From: Streptomyces nitrosporeus
GTDB lineage: Bacteria; Actinomycetota; Actinomycetes; Streptomycetales; Streptomycetaceae
Direction of reading: 5' to 3'
Assembly: GCF_008704555.1 (NCBI RefSeq)
Contig: NZ_CP023702.1
Location: forward strand, 992,001-1,056,000
DNA length: 64,000 nucleotides
Part shown: piece by piece, positions 26,108-34,225 of the stretch
Numbering within the stretch: position 1 is the first letter of the stretch
Layout: every line of letters begins with the position of its first letter
Notes under the pieces: model-generated
Told to the model about the DNA's origin: nothing
Database searches by the model: none
The model's input: only the letters and a program-made list of their open reading frames with translations
Made by a program: the position numbers and the translations under genes

Positions 26108-26956
26108 TCAGCCCTCAAAGGGCGGCTTCGCGTCGGCCGCAGCCTTCTCCCCCGCTTCCGTCTCTCCCGCTTCCGCCTCTCCTGTTTCCGCCTCTCCTGT
26201 TTCCGCCTCTCCTGTTTCCGCCTCCTCCGCTTCCGCCCGCTCCTGCGCGACCGCCGTGGCGATCAGCGTGGACGACGCCTCTTTGCCGACGCCCAGGCCG
26301 GCCAGTACGCCTGAGCCGTCCTCGAACTCCAGCAGGGCCAGCAGGATGTGCCCGGTCCCGACGTGGTCGTGCCCCAGGCGCAGCGCCTCGCGGAACGTCA
26401 GTTCCAGGACCTTGCGCGAGCCCGCGTCGTACGGGATGAGGTCGGGGACCTCGCCGGCCGCGGGGGGCAGCGCCCGGACCGCCGCCTCCCGGAGCGTGTC
26501 GGGCCGTACGCCTTGCCGGGTGAGGGTGCGGAGTGCGAGCGCCTCGGGTTCGGCGAGGAGGCCCAGGATCAGGTGGCCGGGGAGGACCTCGCCGTTACGG
26601 GCCGCGTGGGCCTCGTTGTGCGCGGCCATCGCGACGTTGCGGGCCTGCGGGGTGAAGCGGCTGAATCCCTGGTTCGGGTCGAGGGCGGCCGTCTCCTCCG
26701 GCTTCTTCGGGACGAAGCGCTTCTGGGCCGCCTGCCGGGTGACCCCCATGCTGCGGCCGATGTCGGTCCAGGAGGCCCCGGAGCGGCGCGCCTGGTCCAC
26801 GAAGTGCCCGATCAGATGGTCGGCGATCTCACCGAGGTGGTCAGCCGCGATCACAGCCCCGGACAGCTGCTCCAGAGCGTCCACGTGGGTCTTCTTGATG
26901 GCCTCGATCAGATCGTCGAGGCGCACGGGAGGGTTGGCGCCCAGCGGTTTCGTCAT
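26108..26956 (-). CDS. HTH + Clp-N domain protein (putative stress regulator)
   Basis: 282 residues. Residues 61-81 (ASWTDIGRSMGVTRQAAQKRF) form a helix-turn-helix of the kind found in actinobacterial regulators. Residues 101-240 hold two Clp N-terminal repeats (FTPQARNVAMAAHNEA with PGHLILGLL; AGSRKVLELTFREAL with GTGHILLALL), the substrate/adaptor-binding module of ClpC/ClpA. There is no AAA+ ATPase domain, so it is not a chaperone itself. The acidic tail (241-270) is a pentapeptide repeat of ETGEA type. The ATG at 26956 is preferred over the in-frame one at 26977, because a -10 element lies six bases before it. Its promoter is covered by a multi-palindrome operator, suggesting autoregulation through its own HTH. 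A role sensing misfolded protein or adaptor state is inference. Confidence 0.85.
   Translation of the reverse strand: MTKPLGANPPVRLDDLIEAIKKTHVDALEQLSGAVIAADHLGEIADHLIGHFVDQARRSGASWTDIGRSMGVTRQAAQKRFVPKKPEETAALDPNQGFSRFTPQARNVAMAAHNEAHAARNGEVLPGHLILGLLAEPEALALRTLTRQGVRPDTLREAAVRALPPAAGEVPDLIPYDAGSRKVLELTFREALRLGHDHVGTGHILLALLEFEDGSGVLAGLGVGKEASSTLIATAVAQERAEAEEAETGEAETGEAETGEAEAGETEAGEKAAADAKPPFEG
26156..26230. repeat. 15-bp tandem repeat (five copies) coding an acidic tail
   Basis: Five consecutive 15-bp units, three of them identical (26171-26215) with a variant unit at each end. On the minus strand each unit encodes a Glu-Thr-Gly-Glu-Ala type pentapeptide of the Clp-N protein's C-terminus. 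Confidence 0.9.
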
Positions 26957-26960
26957 GCGA

Positions 26961-27004
26961 CAACCGTAGGTTGACACCCTGGGGGTGTCAACCTTGGGTT
27001 GACA
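26961..27004 (-). promoter_or_regulatory. Leaderless promoter with alternating GGTTGACA half-site operator array
   Basis: Four half-sites alternate in orientation: CAACC 26961-26965, GGTTGACA 26969-26976, TGTCAACC 26986-26993 and GGTTGACA 26997-27004. They form three palindromes: 26961-26973 (5-bp arms), 26969-26993 (11-bp arms) and 26986-27004 (8-bp arms). All three have 3-bp centres, and the centres are exactly 14 bp apart. On the minus strand TTGACA (26986-26991) and TACGGT (26963-26968), 17 bp apart, make a near-consensus promoter whose -10 ends six bases before the ATG, implying a leaderless mRNA. The operators sit directly on the -35 and -10. Confidence 0.75.
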
Positions 27005-27129
27005 TTAAGGTTTCCGCTCCGCCTGGCCGCCGGCGGGCGGGCGCGGGCGAGGATCAGGCCGCGGCCGGGAACGGTCTCCGTGGACGGAGTGTCCCGGCCG
27101 TGTGTGCTCCCGGCCGCGCCCCGCCTGCC

Positions 27130-27909
27130 TCAGAGGTCGAGGTCCACGACCACCGGGGCGTGGTCGGAGGCGCCCTTGCCCTTGCGTTCCTCACGGTCGA
27201 CGTAGCTGTCCTTCACCGCGGACGTGAAGGGGGCGTTGCCGTAGACGAGGTCGATGCGCATGCCCTTGTTCTTCGGGAAGCCGAGCTGCCGGTAGTCCCA
27301 GTAGGTGTACGGGTGGTCGTACTTGAGGGGGCGCGGCACCACGTCCGAGAGCCCCTCCTCGCGCAGCGCCGCCAGGGCGGCACGCTCGGCGGGGGTGACA
27401 TGGGTGGCGCCCTCGAAGAGGGTCCGGTCCCAGACGTCCTCGTCGGCCGGTGCGATGTTGAAGTCACCGAGGACCGCGAACGGCAGCGCGCCCGCCGCGT
27501 CCGGGGCGACGGACTTACGCAGCGCCTCCAGCCAGCGCAGCTTGTAGGCGTAGTGGTCGTGGGTGACCTCGCGGCCGTTGGGGACGTAGACCGACCAGAG
27601 GCGGACGGGGCCGCAGGTCGCCGAGACGGCCCTCGGCTCCTGTACGCCCTCGTACTCCGGGCCCCCGGGCAGGCCGGTCACCACGTCCGCGAGACCGACG
27701 CGGGAGAGCAGTGCCACGCCGTTCCACCGGCCGGTGGCGTTGACCGCGGCCTCGTACCCGGCCTCGCGCAGGGCTTCGGCGGGGAACTGCTCCAGGGTGC
27801 ACTTGGTCTCCTGGAGGCACAGCACATCGGTGCCGCTGCTCTCCAGCCAGGCCAGCAACCGGGGCAGCCGGGCCGTGATCGAATTGACGTTCCAGGTGGC
27901 GATGCGCAT
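27130..27909 (-). CDS. xthA: Exodeoxyribonuclease III
   Basis: 259 residues, a full-length ExoIII/AP endonuclease of the EEP fold. MRIATWNVNSITARL, LCLQETKC (catalytic Glu), YVPNGREV, LGDFNIAPADEDVWD, the substrate loop DHPYTYWDYR, MRIDLVYGN and the terminal GASDHAPVVVDLDL (catalytic His) are all present. It removes 3' blocking groups and incises at abasic sites in base excision repair. It is followed 35 bp upstream (same strand) by an MBL-fold hydrolase gene. Confidence 0.95.
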   Translation of the reverse strand: MRIATWNVNSITARLPRLLAWLESSGTDVLCLQETKCTLEQFPAEALREAGYEAAVNATGRWNGVALLSRVGLADVVTGLPGGPEYEGVQEPRAVSATCGPVRLWSVYVPNGREVTHDHYAYKLRWLEALRKSVAPDAAGALPFAVLGDFNIAPADEDVWDRTLFEGATHVTPAERAALAALREEGLSDVVPRPLKYDHPYTYWDYRQLGFPKNKGMRIDLVYGNAPFTSAVKDSYVDREERKGKGASDHAPVVVDLDL

Positions 27910-27944
27910 GGGGCAAACCTAACCGTTCCCGCTGACAACCGGGG

Positions 27945-28592
27945 TCAGAGGCGGACGGAATCGCCCGGGGCCAGCCGGCCGTGGCCGGCCCCTCCGAGTG
28001 CGCCGATCTGGTTGTCGTAGATGGGGCGGGCGAGATCGGTGAGCAGTGCGTCGTGGACGTCGACCGCACGGCGCGGCTTCACCTCGCGCACGTAGTCGAT
28101 GACCTCGGAGATCTTGTTCCAGGGCGCCATCACCGGCAGCAGCAGTGTGTCCACCGGGCGGTCGGGCACGGTCAGCGCGTCGCCCGGGTGGAAGACCGAA
28201 CCGTCCACCAGGAAGCCGATGTTGGTGATCCGGGGGATGTCCGGGTGGATCACCGCGTGCAGTTCCCCGTGTACGTCCACCTCGAACCCGGCCGCGGAGA
28301 AGGTGTCGCCGTGGCCGACGGTGTGCACACGGCCCGGGAAGGCGGCGGACATCTGCTCGGCGACGCTGCGCAGCGTCCACAGCTGCGCGGCCGGGTTGGA
28401 CTCCAGACCGGCGCGCAGCCGGGCCTCGTTGAAGTGGTCCGGGTGTTCGTGCGTCACCAGGATCGCGTCGGCGCCGACCGCGGCGTCGTCCTCGGTGAAG
28501 CCGCCCGGGTCGATGACGAGCACCTGCCCGTCCCGCTCCAGGCGTACGCACGAGTGGGTCTTCTTGACGAGGGTGAGAGGTGATGCGTTCAT
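27945..28592 (-). CDS. MBL-fold metallo-hydrolase
   Basis: 215 residues. The metal motif is THEHPDHF (about 47-54), with further ligand candidates His139, Asp163 in FHPGDAL, and His199 (DVHDALL). This is the UlaG/RomA-like lineage of small metallo-beta-lactamase-fold hydrolases. The substrate is unknown. It lies between xthA and pcaL on the same strand with short gaps (35 and 12 bp), so the three may share a transcript, though no functional link is obvious. Confidence 0.88.
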   Translation of the reverse strand: MNASPLTLVKKTHSCVRLERDGQVLVIDPGGFTEDDAAVGADAILVTHEHPDHFNEARLRAGLESNPAAQLWTLRSVAEQMSAAFPGRVHTVGHGDTFSAAGFEVDVHGELHAVIHPDIPRITNIGFLVDGSVFHPGDALTVPDRPVDTLLLPVMAPWNKISEVIDYVREVKPRRAVDVHDALLTDLARPIYDNQIGALGGAGHGRLAPGDSVRL

Positions 28593-28604
28593 GCTTCCAT
28601 CCTG

Positions 28605-29909
28605 CTACGGCCGCGGGGTGGTTTCTTCCTGGATCACCGATCGCGCGATGTCGAACGCGGCACCGGCCGCCGGGATACCGCAGTACACGGCGGTCTGCAG
28701 CAGTACTTCTTTGATCTCGGCAGGCGTGAGCCCGTTGCGCAGCGCGGCCCGGACGTGCCGGGCCAGGCTCTCCAGGTGCCCGGAGGCGATCACCGCGCCG
28801 AGGGTGACGCAGCTGCGGGTCCTGCGGTCGAGGCCGTCGCGGCTCCAGACCTCGCCCCACGCGTAGCGGGTGACGAGGTCCTGGAAGTCGTCGGTGAAGT
28901 CGTCGGAGGCGGCCGTCGCCGCGTCCACGTGGGCGTCGCCCAGCACCTCGCGGCGTACCTTCATCCCGTCGGCGTACCGGTCGTCGCGTCCGGCCGACGC
29001 GATCTCCGGCAGGACGGCCGCGGGCGCGATCTCCGCCACCGGGACCACGGGGGCGAACGGGGCGACGGGCCCGGTGGCGGCGGCCGGTGCCGGGATCGAC
29101 GCCGAGGTGTCCTGCCAGGCGCCGGAGAAGTGCATGAGCAGGAGGTCCGTGACCGCGCCGGGCTGCTCAACCGGGGCGAGGTGGGACGCTCCGGGTACGA
29201 GCGCGAGCCGTGCGTCCGGGATGCCCGCGACGAGGGTGCGCGCCTCGGCCGGGCCTGTGACCTTGTCCTCCGCGCCGACCAGGACGAGGGTCGGGACACC
29301 GATCCGGGAGAGTCCGGCACGGATGTCGAAGGCGGCGAGCGCCTCGCAGAAGGAGATGTAGCAGCCGGGGTCGGTGGTACGGACCATCTGGACGGCCCAC
29401 TCCACGATGGCCGGCTGCGCGGCGGCGAACCCGGGGGTGAACCAGCGTTCCGGTGCGGTGCGGGCGATCGGCTCCAGGCCGTTGGTGCGGACGACCACCC
29501 CGCGCTGCCGGAACTCGTCGGCCGTGCCGAAGCGGGGTGAGGAGGCGACCAGCGCGAGCGCGGCGACCCGGTTCGGGTGGCGCAGTGCGAGATCGGCGCC
29601 GACCGCGCCGCCGAGGGAGCAGCCCGCGTACCCGAAGCGCTGGACGCCGAGGCTGTCGAGGGTGGCGAGCAGGCGGTCGGCCAGGTCGGAGACCGATGCC
29701 GCGGGACGGGCGGGCGCCCCGCCGTGGCCCGGCAGGTCGTAGCGGAAGACCCTCCAGTGCTGGGACAGCTCGGGGGCCTGCCGGTCCCACATGTGCCATG
29801 TGGTGCCCAGCGAGGGGCCCAGGACCAGGACCGGGGCGTCTTCCGGCCCGTCAAAGCGGTATTGCAGGGTGTCGGCGTTCTTCTCACTCACCCGTTCACG
29901 CTCCCACAT
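28605..29909 (-). CDS. pcaL: 3-oxoadipate enol-lactonase / 4-carboxymuconolactone decarboxylase fusion
   Basis: 434 residues. The N-terminal 265 form an alpha/beta hydrolase (LGPSLGTTWHMWD, nucleophile in GCSLGG, Asp in VLVGAEDKVTG, His in GASHLAP). After a 45-residue Ala/Pro linker, the last 120 residues are a carboxymuconolactone decarboxylase domain (DGLDRRTRSCVTLGAVIASG, YCGIPAAGAAFD). This PcaD-PcaC fusion is the actinobacterial PcaL, catalysing two consecutive steps of the protocatechuate branch of the beta-ketoadipate pathway. No other pca gene is in the window. The start is ATG 29909, or possibly GTG 29891. Confidence 0.9.
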   Translation of the reverse strand: MWERERVSEKNADTLQYRFDGPEDAPVLVLGPSLGTTWHMWDRQAPELSQHWRVFRYDLPGHGGAPARPAASVSDLADRLLATLDSLGVQRFGYAGCSLGGAVGADLALRHPNRVAALALVASSPRFGTADEFRQRGVVVRTNGLEPIARTAPERWFTPGFAAAQPAIVEWAVQMVRTTDPGCYISFCEALAAFDIRAGLSRIGVPTLVLVGAEDKVTGPAEARTLVAGIPDARLALVPGASHLAPVEQPGAVTDLLLMHFSGAWQDTSASIPAPAAATGPVAPFAPVVPVAEIAPAAVLPEIASAGRDDRYADGMKVRREVLGDAHVDAATAASDDFTDDFQDLVTRYAWGEVWSRDGLDRRTRSCVTLGAVIASGHLESLARHVRAALRNGLTPAEIKEVLLQTAVYCGIPAAGAAFDIARSVIQEETTPRP

Positions 29910-30565
29910 CTCGCATTCCCTTCGTGAACGGGGGCGGAGTCACTCACCGGACCTCCCCACGTGTCCGCCGCCGGCCGCAGGTCGTCCACATCCGGTTTCA
30001 CGTTTCACGCACCGGTGCTTCGTCCGGCCGGTCCCTTCCGCCCGGCCCGGCGTACCGTATCCGGAGCCCTGGCCGCCCCGGCGGGTCCCGGTATCCAGCA
30101 GCGGTGGATCAGCGTGTGGCGCCAGGCGCGGTGCGGTGCGTCGCAGGGCGCGGGGGCGTTCGCATACGTATGGGGGCTCCCCCGGGCGAGGCCGTCGGGG
30201 AGATGCGGATACCCCGGCAGCGCCGCGAGGCGCCGTGACTGTCGCCGCCCGCCCGCCCGCCCGGGGATCGCGGGGCACCCCTTGGCCGGCACAGGGCCGT
30301 GCGGACGGTCAGGATCGTGAAGACGCCTCCCGGCAAACCCCTGGCGGGACACGTCAGGTCAGCCCGGGGCCGGCGACGCACCGCCCCCGGCCTGCGGTCG
30401 GCGCATCCCGGCTCGCCTCCGCTCCGGCCGATCTAGCGGGTTCACGCGATGTGCCGGCTCGGGGCCGGCTGGCACGGTGTTCTGGAAGAAACACCGGGTC
30501 TTCGGTGATCCGGAAGTCCGGTGACCGGATCCGGCCGCCTGCCGACAACCTTTTCAAGGGGCCCG
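29910..30565. other. Intergenic region between pcaL and the AraC regulator
   Basis: No gene can be supported: open frames here are Arg/Pro-rich and lack recognisable domains. A 10-bp palindrome CATACGTATG lies at 30163-30172. The right end (30480-30565) is less GC-rich and must hold the promoter of the divergent AraC gene. Confidence 0.55.
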
Positions 30566-31597
30566 ATGTCCGTCGTCCTTTCCACCGCGGAGCTGTCCGC
30601 AGCCGACCGTGGCGAGCGCTGGCACGAAGCAGTGTCGCAAACATTTGTACCGCTCCATGTCAATCTTCTGGAAGAAGATCCCTCACCCGGAAGAATCGTC
30701 ACCCATCACTTGGGCTCCACGCGGATATCGGACGTCCGGGCCGGCTCCCAGGAGGTGATGCGCAGCAAGCGCCTGATAGCCCGGGACGGCAAGGAGTACC
30801 TCATACTCACGCTTCAGCGCCGAGGGAGCGCCGTCAAGGAGCAGGACGGGAGGGAGTGCCTGATAGAGCCGGGAAGTTTCTCGATATCCGATTCTTCCCG
30901 CCCTTTCAGGAAGAAAATCGAAGGCGATTTCCGTTTCACCTCCTTTCATTTCCCTCGCAAGGAGCTTCGTGTGCGGGACGAGGACCTGCGTGCGCTGACC
31001 GCGAGAGCCTTCCCGGGACATGACGGAAGTGCCGCACTGGTGGCGGCCTATTTTGCGCAGATGGCCCGTGAAGGAGCAGGATTCGACGAAGTCATCGGCC
31101 GTCAGTTCGTCGCCACCGGGCTCGATCTGCTGGCGCTCTTCATCAACGAGCGGCGCGGCCGCTTCAGGCCTCAGGCCCCTGAAACCGCCGCGGCCATGGT
31201 GGTACGGGTGAAGGACCACATCGCGCAGAACCTCTCCGACCCCGACCTGTCACCCGCCACGATCGCCGCCGCTCACTTCATTTCGGTGCGTTACCTGCAC
31301 AAGCTGTTCCAGCTGGAGGGGACCACCGTCGGCGAGTGGATCCGGGCGGAGCGGCTGGAGCGATGCCGTCGGGACCTTCTGCGGTCCCCGGCTCTGGGAC
31401 TCGGGGTGGCGACCGTCGCCCGGCGCTGGGGGTTCGTGAGCCCGAGCCATTTCAGCCGTGTCTTCCGTGCCGCTTACGGCGTAGCGCCTCGCGACTGGCA
31501 GGCTCACGGCCTGTCCTGTGAGCGGCGCGAGGGGGATTCGGGCGGTGGAGTCGGAGTCGGCGGGAGTCAGCCCGCGAGGGGAGCTCAGGAGTTCTGA
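30566..31597 (+). CDS. AraC-family transcriptional regulator
   Basis: 343 residues. The N-terminal half is an AraC-binding-like sensor domain (WHEAVSQTFVPLHVNL, EYLILTLQRRGSAVKEQDGRECLIEPGSFSISDSSRPF). The C-terminal 100 residues hold two HTHs: LSPATIAAAHFISVRYLHKLFQLEGTTV and VATVARRWGFVSPSHFSRVFRAAYGVAPRDW. This is the layout of NphR/TfdR-type AraC regulators that often control aromatic or amino-compound catabolism. The ATG at 30566 has AAGGGG four bases upstream; an earlier in-frame ATG at 30521 is less likely. Codon use is noticeably less GC-biased than the neighbours (GAA, TTT, AAA, CTT appear often), hinting at later acquisition. The target is unknown; the divergent pcaL gene is a possibility. 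Confidence 0.9.
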   Translation: MSVVLSTAELSAADRGERWHEAVSQTFVPLHVNLLEEDPSPGRIVTHHLGSTRISDVRAGSQEVMRSKRLIARDGKEYLILTLQRRGSAVKEQDGRECLIEPGSFSISDSSRPFRKKIEGDFRFTSFHFPRKELRVRDEDLRALTARAFPGHDGSAALVAAYFAQMAREGAGFDEVIGRQFVATGLDLLALFINERRGRFRPQAPETAAAMVVRVKDHIAQNLSDPDLSPATIAAAHFISVRYLHKLFQLEGTTVGEWIRAERLERCRRDLLRSPALGLGVATVARRWGFVSPSHFSRVFRAAYGVAPRDWQAHGLSCERREGDSGGGVGVGGSQPARGAQEF

Positions 31598-31909
31598 GGG
31601 CCTGCCGGAGAACAGCCTGCAGGCGGTCGGCGCGCCGGCCTGCGGCACGGGACCCGGAAACCCGCAAGTCGTCCTCCGGCGGGCCCTCGGTCGTCGAGAG
31701 GGTCACCGACGCCAAGGCCTGTGGTGTGCCGGTGAGCCGGCCGGCGGCGGCAGGGAAAGGCCGCACTGCGCCGCGTCGGCGACTCCCCTGTCGGGGTCGG
31801 GTATCCGTCTCCACGTCGTCCGGGCGCGACAGCCGTCCGGTGGGCCGGCAGGCCCTGAGGGCTGTCCCGTAATCCCTGGCGGGCGCCCGTCCGGGGATCG
31901 AGAGACCCG
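31598..31909. other. Intergenic region between convergent genes
   Basis: No gene seen. GGCCTGCCGG just after the AraC stop and CCGGCAGGCC near 31850 are complementary but about 240 bp apart, probably coincidental. No compact terminator hairpin stood out. Confidence 0.5.
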
Positions 31910-33163
31910 TCAGTCACCGGTCGCGATCTCTTGCGCGTGCCTGAGAGCTTCCTCCGGTGTCCGCTCCCCCGTCAGTGCGGACTGGATCGCGGTGTAGATC
32001 CCGGTCGCCGCCTTGGGCCACCTGACGCCGAGTTCGCCGGTACGCACGCGTGCTCCTTCCACGCTCTTGACGAAGACGGCCATCGCCGGGTCCTGTTCGG
32101 CGTACCGGGCTGCGACCGCGGTGCGGGACGGCACGGTGAAGTGCTGCTTCGCCAGGGTGAGCGTGTTGGGGGCGCTGTTCAGGCACGCGAGGACCTCAGC
32201 GGCCTTCTTCTGCCGGTCCTCGGAAGCGTTCCGCGGGACCGTCCACACCTCTCCGCCCAGGGGCGTGACCGGGGCCCGCCCCGCTCGGGGGACGGGAACG
32301 GGGGCCACCCCCCAGTTCATGTTCCTGTCGTCGTCCAGGGCGGCGATCCGCCAGGGACCGTTGATCATCATCGCCGTCCGGCCGGCGGCGAACTGATCGT
32401 GGACGTCGGCCTGTGTCCAGTTCAGCACCGACTTCGACATGGATCCGTTCTCCACCAGGTCGACCCACAGGTGGAGCGCTTGCGCGGCCTGCGGGGTGTC
32501 CAGCTGCTTCTCGTGCCCTCCGTTGGACCACAGGAAGGGCAGGAACTGCCAGCTGCTTTCGAAAGTGGCGCTCGCGTCGACCGCCATGCCGTAGCGCCCC
32601 TGCCGGGTCAGCCCGGCGGCCGCCTCCTTCAGTTCGTCCCAGGTCCTCGGCACGGCGACACCGGCCTCGGCGAGCATGTCCTTGTTGTAGAAGAGGGCGA
32701 CCGTGCTGACGTAGGGGGCCAGCCCGTACACCTCTCCCTCGTACGTGCCCGCCGACAGGATGCCCTCGGCGAAGCCGTCGGTGTCGATGCCGTACCGGTC
32801 CAGCGGGGTCAGCGCACCGGTCCGGGCGATCTGCTGAAGGTCGGCGTTGTCCAGCATCAAAAGGTCCGGAAGGGTCCGCGACGACGCCTGCCGCAGGACC
32901 CTGGGGACGAGGGACGCCGGTGGAACGCTCGTGTGCTCGACCGTGACTCCGGCGGTCCTGCCGCACGCGGTGAGCACTTCGCTCCACTGGGTGTGCTCGG
33001 ACCGCTGGGTGTAGTAATCGAGCACGGTGATGGAGGTGACCTCGCCGGTGGCGGAGCCGGTGCCGGCTCCGCCGACGCACCCGGTGGTGGTCAGGAGCAG
33101 CACCACGGCTCCGGCCAGACGGACGGCGATGCGCCGCATCGGCCGTCCCGCCGGTGAGATCAT
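31910..33163 (-). CDS. Extracellular solute-binding lipoprotein (sugar-type), orphan
   Basis: 417 residues. A lipoprotein signal ends in LTTTGC (Cys29). The mature domain is a family 1 sugar-type binding protein (MalE/UgpB-like): DLLMLDNADLQQIARTGALTPLD, GLAPYVSTVALFYNKDMLAEAGVAVPRTWDEL, the FAAGRTAMMINGPWRI segment and GGEVWTVPRNA. Such proteins deliver sugars or oligosaccharides to a two-permease ABC importer. Here no permease or ATPase gene is adjacent, so its partner must be elsewhere or it has another role. The start at 33163 is chosen, with ATG 33139 as an alternative. Confidence 0.88.
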   Translation of the reverse strand: MISPAGRPMRRIAVRLAGAVVLLLTTTGCVGGAGTGSATGEVTSITVLDYYTQRSEHTQWSEVLTACGRTAGVTVEHTSVPPASLVPRVLRQASSRTLPDLLMLDNADLQQIARTGALTPLDRYGIDTDGFAEGILSAGTYEGEVYGLAPYVSTVALFYNKDMLAEAGVAVPRTWDELKEAAAGLTRQGRYGMAVDASATFESSWQFLPFLWSNGGHEKQLDTPQAAQALHLWVDLVENGSMSKSVLNWTQADVHDQFAAGRTAMMINGPWRIAALDDDRNMNWGVAPVPVPRAGRAPVTPLGGEVWTVPRNASEDRQKKAAEVLACLNSAPNTLTLAKQHFTVPSRTAVAARYAEQDPAMAVFVKSVEGARVRTGELGVRWPKAATGIYTAIQSALTGERTPEEALRHAQEIATGD

Positions 33164-33408
33164 GCGCGTGCCTTTGCGGTGTGACGGTGTGTGAGCCGGG
33201 GACGGTGCCGCGAGGACCGCGGACTCGTAGGGCGGTCAGGACGGCCCGGACCGGCGGCTCCTGTTCGCATGCATCCTAAACACCCCGCCGGACCGTGCCG
33301 CGGGGCACACGGACGATCGGCTGCCGCGCGGGGTCTTCGGCAGCGGCTTCGGGCCCACATCCGCTGTGCGCCGTCCGGTGTCCCCGCTCAAGGCCGTCGC
33401 CGCCTCGG

Positions 33409-34140
33409 TCATCGTCCCTGTTCCACCGCTTCCCGGATCATCGCCGCCACGGCGTCGGGCTGCGACAGCACGACGGCGTGCGACCCCTCCAGCACGTGCT
33501 CGGTGGCCGCCATGCGTTGCGCCATGAAGCGCTGGGCGGTGGGGTTGAGGATCCGGTCCGCGTCCGCGATGGCGTACCAGGAGGGCACGGAGGCCCATGC
33601 GGGCGGACCCGACCGGCCGGTCAGTGCGTCGCAGGCGATCGGGCGTTGCGTCACGGACATCAGCTCCGTGGCTGCGGGCGGCAGATCAGCGGCGTAGACC
33701 TGCGGGAACAGCTCCTTGCGGATGTACAGCTCGCTGTCCGGGCCGCCGGGGGTCCGAGTCGGCAGAGCGGCGGTGTACGTCGCGTCGGCGACGGGCGCCG
33801 GGGCGAATCGGTTCATGACGTCCAGGACGCACTCGCCTGCGTCGAGGCCGAACGCCGCGACGTAGCACAGGGCCACGACGTTGTCGGCGTCGGTGGCGGC
33901 TTGGGTGATGACCGCGCCGCCGTAGTCGTGGCCGACCAGAACGACAGGCGTGTCGATGTCCCGCAGCACGCTCCTGACGGAGGCGGCGTCCTGCGTCAGA
34001 CCGCGCAGCGGATTCGCCGGAGCCCGGACGGCCAGTCCGTCGGCCTGGAGCAGACCGATGACGCCCGCCCACGACGAGGCGTCCGTGAACGCACCGTGCA
34101 CAAGCACGACGGTCGGGGGTGAGGAACTGGGTGTGCGCAT
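33409..34140 (-). CDS. Alpha/beta hydrolase with Asp at the nucleophile position
   Basis: 243 residues. VVLVHGAFTDASSW is the oxyanion-region motif. The nucleophile elbow reads GHDYGG, with Asp72 where esterases of this family usually have Ser. The remaining triad members are probably Asp193 or Asp195 (IADADRIL) and His221 (EGSHAVVLSQP). An Asp nucleophile is the mark of epoxide hydrolases and haloalkane dehalogenases, so this may be such an enzyme instead of an esterase, or an inactive variant. GGAGG eight bases before the ATG supports the start. It lies 86 bp downstream of a large LuxR regulator on the same strand and may be under its control. Confidence 0.88.
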   Translation of the reverse strand: MRTPSSSPPTVVLVHGAFTDASSWAGVIGLLQADGLAVRAPANPLRGLTQDAASVRSVLRDIDTPVVLVGHDYGGAVITQAATDADNVVALCYVAAFGLDAGECVLDVMNRFAPAPVADATYTAALPTRTPGGPDSELYIRKELFPQVYAADLPPAATELMSVTQRPIACDALTGRSGPPAWASVPSWYAIADADRILNPTAQRFMAQRMAATEHVLEGSHAVVLSQPDAVAAMIREAVEQGR

Positions 34141-34225
34141 GCCGGTGGCCTCCGCCTGTGTGGGATGCCCCAGTCGTACGCGTCCTGATCCGGCCCCGCA
34201 TCGCGTGAACGTACCAATGTATTTC

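Noticed and set aside
28605..29909. Complete protocatechuate catabolic operon
   Set aside because: Only pcaL is present; neighbours are xthA and an unrelated MBL hydrolase.
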